From Typhlomys cinereus (lineage: Eukaryota; Chordata; Mammalia; Rodentia; Platacanthomyidae): a DNA stretch of 64,000 nt. The stretch is from assembly GCA_023101885.1 (NCBI GenBank), contig JALPQD010000390.1, forward strand, positions 1,971,257-2,035,256, written 5' to 3'. The notes below the pieces were generated by a model. That model had not been told where the DNA came from and did no database searches. It saw only the letters and a program-made list of their open reading frames with translations. A program made the position numbers and the translations under genes. Positions 57,771 through 64,000 of this stretch are shown here, piece after piece (position 1 is the stretch's first letter; every line of letters begins with the position of its first letter).

Positions 57771-58264
57771 ACTCAAAAATTATTCTCCTGATAAGCAGCT
57801 AATTGTGCTTTGTTTTCCTCCCCATTGTTTGTGTCCCCTTCATTTTTACCATGGGCTCCATAACCTAACTGCAATGTTAGAATAATGAATGTCTCATATG
57901 TTAGGATCTCCAGGACAGTTATGCTGGAAACACTTTTAGTTGGTATTTGAGGCAGAGTGAAAGGTGTCTCGATGGACTTACTAGCTCTTTTCCCTACCCC
58001 ATCTCCCTTCCTGGATACAAGGATTTAATTTTTATGTTAATATTTAAAAACATTTCTTATCTGTTTTATCTCTTCTATATCAATGTTTGTAAAGCTTCAA
58101 ATGCTAAGTCCTGGCGATGTCTGGACCATCCCAACATATCATAGATGAGGACCATTGACTACCCTCTCTTCCTTCACCCCCAACTCAGCAGGAAGCATTC
58201 AAATCAGTCATTGTCCCTCATCCCCTGAGCAGTAAAGGTCCTCATAAGATAAAGGGAGGATCAA
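57771..58264 (+). other. Provirus 3' internal region, env missing
   Basis: About 490 bp between the integrase end and the 3' LTR, with no recognisable surface or transmembrane envelope motifs (no CXXC, no immunosuppressive-like helix). A purine-rich tract, AGATAAAGGGAGGA, at 58247-58260 is the likely polypurine tract. Confidence 0.55.
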
Positions 58265-58815
58265 GCAGTCGAAGAACATGGTCATGTTGGGAATGTCTTT
58301 AAATATCATCCCCTATGGTTGTATAATCCTGAAGGAATATGCTCTATTAATCTAGTGGAATTGATTTTAATACAAAAGGATGTGGAGATGAGCTCTCCAT
58401 TGCAGATAAGTTCTTCAAAAGAAAGAGCTCGTAATGAGTTGCCTATAAGGTCAATTGGACTAAAACCCAATATAAACCTACCAATGAGATATAGGGGATC
58501 AAAAGCACCAATCCGGTTTGCAGAAATTTGAGCTAACCAAGGAGGAAAGGCCATTTTTCCCAGGAGCCATCTTGGCTCCCTTACTCCTCATGAACTTCAT
58601 GACTATGAGTTGCTCTCTTGCACCTCATGAATTCCATGTCAGGAGTCAGTTAGCTACTTTCAGCTCCCTTACTTCTCAAAGATTCCATGTCCATGAATTC
58701 CATTCTCTCTCTTCTCTCCACTCTTTCTCTTATAAAATCTGCCTTAACCCTATACATGTATTCTGGTTTTAATATTTGACTGTCTAACACAAGAAACTGG
58801 ACATAGCATTCCTCC
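58265..58815 (+). mobile_element. 3' LTR of the class I provirus
   Basis: Pairs with 49907-50449. The poly(A) signal region reads TATAAAATCTGCC here. Divergence from the 5' LTR, with multiple small indels, indicates an ancient insertion. Simple eye alignment is not enough to give an age. Confidence 0.85.
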
Positions 58816-59054
58816 TCCCTGCAATAAAAAAATGTGAAGTGCACACTACCCACATCTTAGCAATGGCCATACTGTTGAGTACCAACTTCCTTCAGCTTCA
58901 TTGTCAACAAATTAACTTTTTGGTACCACATTCTCAGTCTCACACAGCAACACTTGCTTCTCCAGTATTGATTTCTCTCAATTTGCAAACACCTAACATT
59001 CTGGAACCAGATGCTCTTAATTTCACAGCAATACAGAACTTCTCAGTAACAATT

Positions 59055-59415
59055 TCTGTAACAACTCTGTTGCTGTAAAATAAAACTCAACTTCAAGTAA
59101 CTTAAAGGTAGAAAAAAAATAGATTTATTCATCTATGGTTCCAGATGGGAAGATACAGTTTGTTCTACCATGAAAGGCAAGGATGGCGGCAAAAGCTGAA
59201 AGGGGCCTAAGTTACTGCAGACATCATGGAGGCTGAGAATTGCTGCTAACTCACAAGCAGACACACAAGCTCAAGCAGTGAGGAGAAAACCAACTTCAAG
59301 GCCCAACCCCTGGGGCTGCCTTCCTCCATCTTTTAAGAGTGCCATGACTTTCCGAAACAACTAAAATTCAAACACATGAGCCTGTGGGGAACAATTCACA
59401 TTTCAAACCATGACA
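59055..59415 (-). mobile_element. MaLR-like LTR
   Basis: The minus strand begins TGTCATGGTTTGAAATGTGA, then GTTCCCCACAGGCTCATGTG, the common start of a mammalian MaLR-type LTR. The T-rich complement of an AATAAA-like region is at 59078-59090. A target duplication was not resolved. Confidence 0.6.
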
Positions 59416-60060
59416 CTATTATCACATTATTCTTGAATAAAACATCTTGTCAAGATGTATCATAAAATTATTATGGCACTTTTAGGTCTGATTTAATGAA
59501 GAACATGTAAATAAGCTTTGGTGCTTAACTAAGACTATCTCGTGCCAAGTGACACAAAAATTCCACAGAGACCACATTGCTATCGTGGAACATATGAATG
59601 TATGGAACTTAAAACATATGGTGCAACACACATGTGAATACACAGGGAAAAAATCTTAAAAGGAAGTAATACTTTTCAGGAAACATCAATTATCTTGTCT
59701 TTTGTACTAGCATGGATGGACCAGGACCATGAAACATTACGTGACATAAAATAGGCATAGAAAGAAAATCCAACATTATCAAACTTGGTTGGATGTGTAA
59801 TCTAAATTCAAATACAGGAGAAGAGGGTGGAATTGTGATTGTACAATTTTTCTGGCAAACAGACTTATCCAAATAAAGCATGTGTGGCATACAGAAAATA
59901 TTTACTATTTTAAATTGAAAATAGAACAAGTGTGAAATCCCATGGGATATTGTCCAAAACAAACATACAAAGTGAGGATGGCAGAGTAATAACTATTTGA
60001 ATAATTTGTATCCCTCAGCAGAAATCATTCAAAACAGAAGTCTTCTGAAATTAGTAGATA
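59416..60060. other. Intergenic DNA, no gene seen
   Basis: AT-rich with short frames (90 codons or fewer) lacking family resemblance. Confidence 0.4.
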
Positions 60061-60069
60061 CACAAGAGA

Positions 60070-60238
60070 AATGTACTCCAGGGTATATGACTGTCCTTAT
60101 TTAAGGTTTTGAGGACATGCATAATCATTGTAGAATTATTACAGGGACTTTCAAAGAAACATAAATGCATATACAATACAGACATTAAAATCACCTTCAA
60201 TTTCATAAATTATTTCATGCAAATCTATAAAGGTAAGC
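60070..60238 (+). promoter_or_regulatory. Candidate promoter and 5' exon of OR gene 3
   Basis: CTCCAGG at 60076-60082 and GTCCTTATTTAAGG at 60093-60106 form the core-promoter-like block. 'catgcaaatctataaaG' followed by GTAAGCT at 60232-60238 looks like the end of a first exon and its donor. Counterparts lie at 1704-1860 (donor lost) and 21546-21716 (gene 1). The coding exon's acceptor, 'catacctgcag', is 1.6 kb downstream, just before 61850. Confidence 0.45.
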
Positions 60239-61104
60239 TGAACCTGTGATTTTTTTAAAAAATATTTGTCAAAGAATAACTGAATTTTATAGTGAATATC
60301 CAATTGCTAATACATAAATGCATGAAACTATTAGTTCATATTATAAAATGACCTAAATATTAGCTATGTTTCATATATCTGTAGTCTTATTGCTAAAGCT
60401 GGATATGTGTCAAATAATAGTGATTGTGGTAGTGATTTTAAACATTTTTGAAAATGAACCTGATGGCAAATATAGATATAAAACATATTTATTTAAGAGT
60501 AAGGTAATTGAAACTATCAATAGATTTGGCAAAAAGGTTCAGAGATGTAATAGAGTTGAGAATGTAGATAATCCATAAATATTTATTTTATGATACTGGA
60601 GAAAAGACATTGAAAAAATAGAAACAGGCTTGTGAAGTCAATGATGATTTCTTTATATTGGATAATGGCAGAATAAACGATCAAGAAAACATTTTATGTG
60701 GAACTTTTCTTTCTCTTTGAATCAGTTTTAAGAGCCAGGGTAATTTTAAAGATAAAATTAGTCGTTTAGTTGGGTTTAGTTAAAAGTAAGCTAATACACT
60801 GTTAGGAAAGGAAAATAGAGCAAGAAAACTGTAGTGGGAAGGAAGGCATTTCAACAACTAAAGGGAAATCACATAATCAGGTAAAGAGATAATTAAAATG
60901 TGAAGAACTGCTCATCATCATTAATTAACTTAAATATTATCCCATTTTTAGCACATAGTATAGTAGTTGCTGTGGAAAGGTGTGGTGAAGAACTTTCTGA
61001 AATTAATGTTTTCATAGCTATCAAGAATATGGAAGTACATGTGATAAAGCAATCATTTGCATGCCCATTAACAAATAATTGTCTTAAGAAAATTAATCAG
61101 GAGA

Positions 61105-61400
61105 AATAACTACCCACAGTGGGAACCTTAGGAGCAAGAGCTAGACACTTGAAAGAGAGTGTCCCCATAGGTGATCTACTCAAGAAAGGCAACTTAAACT
61201 TCCACAGAGGTCTGAGCTCCTACATGGGCAGACAATGGAAAAGAATCTTGTGGCCCACACAAGCAGATGGACATAAAGATGTGAAATATAGGGATAGACT
61301 GATAAAGGCAGGAGAGGATGGAACAGCAAAGCAGAATGGAGGTAGTGGGAGATCAGGGACAACTACTCTTGTGTCTGTGTAAAGGAGGATTGTAAATAAG
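61105..61400 (+). repeat. Older L1 3' end
   Basis: 'cagtgggaaccttaggagcaagagctagacacttg' onward matches the complement of 29115-29428. A purine-rich stretch follows, then an A-rich end near 61400. It lies inside the predicted intron of OR gene 3. Confidence 0.6.
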
Positions 61401-61889
61401 AAAAGAAAATTGATCATACTAGAATAGGAAAAAATAAGTCCTTTTTTAGTAAGATTTAAAGAAAATCACCAAGGGTTATTCTTTGGAATAAAAGTAACTT
61501 TCAAATGGATGGATATGACCAGAATATACTATACCATGAAATAAAAATAAAGAAATGTTATATTAAAATTCTATTTATTAATTACAAACAAGAAGTTATT
61601 ATTTTGCCACAATGTAACTGCTTCATAAAATGGTAAAATTGCCATCAAGTGAATAAAATGAGTTACATTTATTTCAAATATGTAACATTAGTTCTTTTTT
61701 ATCATTCCAAATGTTATGTAGTAGACACAAAGAAAAGCAAAAAAACAATGATGAAGATACAATACAAGTACATGAATCCATCTCTTTCAATAAACACACA
61801 GAATATCTTTGAATAAGCAAATATGATACTAATTTATCATACCTGCAGATGGAGAATATCCTACAAAAGGAAAATCAAACATCACAGCT

Positions 61890-62810
61890 ATGACAGAATT
61901 TGTTCTCCTGGGCTTTTCTGATGTCCCCCATCTCCGGTGGATTCTGTTTGGAATATTTTCACTCATGTATTTGACTATTCTGATATGCAATAGCATCATA
62001 ATGCTAATAACCAGGCTGGACCCTGTGTTTCAGACCCCCATGTACTTTTTCCTGAGCAATTTTTCCTTTTTGGATATCTGTTATGTAACAGCCACTATCC
62101 CAAGAGTGCTAGTGGACCTGTGTACTTATAAAGGAAATATCTCTTTCCTGGACTGTGCTGTACAATTGTTCTTTGTCCTTATGTTTGGAGGTATGGAGTG
62201 TCTCCTGCTCACACTGATGGCCTATGACCGCTACATGGCCATATGCAACCCTCTCCACTATGCTCTGGTCATGAACCACAGGATGTGTGTGCAACTCCTG
62301 GCTGCCTGCTGGATCAGTGTCATACCCCTTGTGACTGGACAAACATATCAGATATTTTCATTGCCATTTTGTGGGTCCAATAAAATCAATCACTTCTTCT
62401 GTGACATCCCACCACTACTCAAGCTTGCTTGTGGAAACATCTTTGTGAATAAGATAGCGGTCTTTGTTGCTTCAGTGGTATTCCTCATGGTTCCCTTTCT
62501 GCTGATCATGGTGTCTTATGCCAATATCATCTCAAGCATTCTGAAACTGTCCTCGGCCAGAGGGAGGGCCAAAGCTTTCTCTACCTGCTCCTCTCATCTG
62601 ACAGTTGTAGTCTTATTCTATGGAACAGCTACCATTACTTATGTACAACCCAAAGCTAATCAGTCTGAAGCAACTGGAAAACTCCTATCTCTTTTCTACA
62701 CCATTTTGATCCCACTCTTGAATCCCATTATATATACTCTGAGAAACAAGGATATCATGATGGCTTTGAGAAAACTAACAGCCATAGGGCTGCCTAAAAA
62801 AGCTATGTAG
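61890..62810 (+). CDS. Odorant receptor, family 10 (10AG-like), OR gene 3
   Basis: Intact 306-codon odorant GPCR, closest to OR gene 1. MTEFVLLGFSDVPHLRW leads into TM1. PMYFFLSNFSFLDICYVTA marks TM2, MAYDRYMAICNPLHY the TM3 end (Val of the usual DRYVAIC is Met), FCGSNKINHFFCDIPP the loop-2 cysteines, KAFSTCSSHLTVV TM6 and NPIIYTLRNKDI TM7. The tail is four or five residues longer than gene 1 and ends LPKKAM. I chose ATG 61890. The frame is open upstream through an NIT sequon to an acceptor-like 'acctgcag' at 61842-61849. The ATG at 61850 directly after that acceptor is out of frame and reaches a stop within 14 codons. Confidence 0.94.
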   Translation: MTEFVLLGFSDVPHLRWILFGIFSLMYLTILICNSIIMLITRLDPVFQTPMYFFLSNFSFLDICYVTATIPRVLVDLCTYKGNISFLDCAVQLFFVLMFGGMECLLLTLMAYDRYMAICNPLHYALVMNHRMCVQLLAACWISVIPLVTGQTYQIFSLPFCGSNKINHFFCDIPPLLKLACGNIFVNKIAVFVASVVFLMVPFLLIMVSYANIISSILKLSSARGRAKAFSTCSSHLTVVVLFYGTATITYVQPKANQSEATGKLLSLFYTILIPLLNPIIYTLRNKDIMMALRKLTAIGLPKKAM

Positions 62811-64000
62811 CTAAATCACATACCTAAAATTATATAAATAATATATGTATGTATTTTTCCTATAACAACAAAAAATGACTATGCTTAGCCTTATTACTGT
62901 CACACTTGAATGATAAGATTGTACCTTAAGTCAAGGGACCTTTGACAGAATTTCATTCAAAATTTCTCCTGATCAAAGTTCAAATTAAATATACTACACA
63001 TACTTAAACATACCACAAATACTTAGTTTTAACTAATGCTCTTTCCAATGAACAATTAATTCCTGAGGTTTAGAAGAATTTTGATGTATACAACTGAAAA
63101 TTACTGTACATGTTATATAATGGAGTTGAACTTCTTTCCTGGCTGGATGAGCTTTTTCATTCTTTCTATTCATCCAGGTATATGTGCTAATCTTTTCTGA
63201 TAGTATAGATTTTTTTTTAAAGTTATGGCAAACAAACAAAGACACTAACTGAATATCGATACTTACAATGTTTTCTGAAGCTATTTTTAAAAGATTCTTC
63301 TGAAACAGAAAATACAAATAATTTTATTTAAATGTCAAAAATATGGCTCAGTGAGACAAAGAAAAAATACATTAAAAATACTGGACATTACAAAGGCACA
63401 CAAAATCATATTGATTCCAGATTTCTCTCTTGTCTTTGAAGATGACCCTTTTCTGAAATACTATGGTTTGTAATAGGAATTTGAATACCTGAAAGTCTCA
63501 AAGAGAAAGGGGAAATAAGGGGAACTTACTCTTACTGTATTTGGGGCTGTGTCTCCACACTTGGCTTGTGTAACAAAAATCAAAACACTAAGTTAGAGAA
63601 ATGAATGAGAAGCTAGTTGACTTTGATATCTTGTTTAGGGTAGAATAGTATTTCCCTGAAAGACTAATGTGGGTTAATGCTGGATAGTGTGTAATGGGGA
63701 AGGGAGCTACAAGCTCTTTTTCTGAAGGTATACCTACTGATAAAACAGGCTCATGCCACTAATGGCTAACCAGACGAAGCTTAGTGGATCACACCCATAC
63801 ATAAAAGCAAGAAATCAAGAGGGAGACGGGTGAAGAAGATTTGTAGTGGGAAAAAAGTGAATGAGATATGGTAATAAGGGTGAAAATTAAAATAAAATCA
63901 TTGTATTTATTTATTAAGCACTAAAATAATATAAATGAAAAAAAAAAAAACTTGGGTGTAGTATGATAGGAGGTTTTGCCTTTCAGATCTTACAAATAAG
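62811..64000. other. 3' flank of OR gene 3, no further gene
   Basis: AT-rich. 63760-63950 is purine-rich and ends in a 13-A run, so it may be another old L1 3' end. No other receptor or SINE is evident. Confidence 0.4.

Noticed and set aside
57771..58264. Envelope gene of the provirus
   Set aside because: No envelope motifs were found in the short space before the polypurine tract; the 65-codon frame at 57947 has no diagnostic feature.
1..64000. CRISPR array, operon or other prokaryote-type system
   Set aside because: No regularly spaced identical repeats with unique spacers. Gene structure, SINEs, L1s and microsatellites are mammalian.

Overview
The window is nuclear DNA of a rodent, from an olfactory-receptor (OR) cluster. 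It is AT-rich, with single-exon 7-transmembrane receptor frames on the plus strand separated by kilobases of retrotransposon debris. The rodent call rests on a B2-superfamily SINE (tRNA-like head, CA tract, A-rich tail), B1-, ID- and B4-like copies, and several L1 families. This mix suits the mouse-related clade. A dipodoid such as a jerboa is a guess from the unfamiliar SINE body, not a demonstrated assignment.

Layout. 1-3.4 kb: L1 3' ends and one young SINE. 3.4-12.8 kb: an antisense 5'-truncated L1 lies head to head with a near full-length but defective sense L1, which itself carries a SINE. 12.96-13.19 kb: the surviving C-terminal piece of an OR gene. 13.2-22.9 kb: SINEs and unassigned AT-rich DNA. 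23.07-23.97 kb: intact OR gene 1. 24-37 kb: SINE, microsatellites, a 129-bp tandem duplication, a 230-bp inverted repeat, a candidate retrocopy, LTR pieces and L1s. 37.17-38.08 and 41.21-42.12 kb: two full-span OR pseudogenes. 46.93-47.88 kb: intact OR gene 2. 49.9-58.8 kb: a decayed gammaretrovirus-like (class I) provirus with two LTRs, hit by at least two foreign LTRs, an L1 end, SINEs and a microsatellite expansion. 61.89-62.81 kb: intact OR gene 3.

All OR units lie on the plus strand and belong to family 10, most like subfamily 10AG, so they look like tandem duplicates. Two shared non-coding signals support this. A promoter-like block (CCAGG, then a TTCCTNATTTAA-type box) recurs 1.3-2.8 kb upstream of five of the six units. 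A splice acceptor AG sits just before the coding exon in all five units that keep a 5' end. Each working gene would encode a G-protein-coupled odorant receptor of the ciliary membrane of sensory neurons. No operon, CRISPR array, RNA gene or novel enzymatic system is visible; the interest lies in mobile-element structure and OR birth-and-death evolution.
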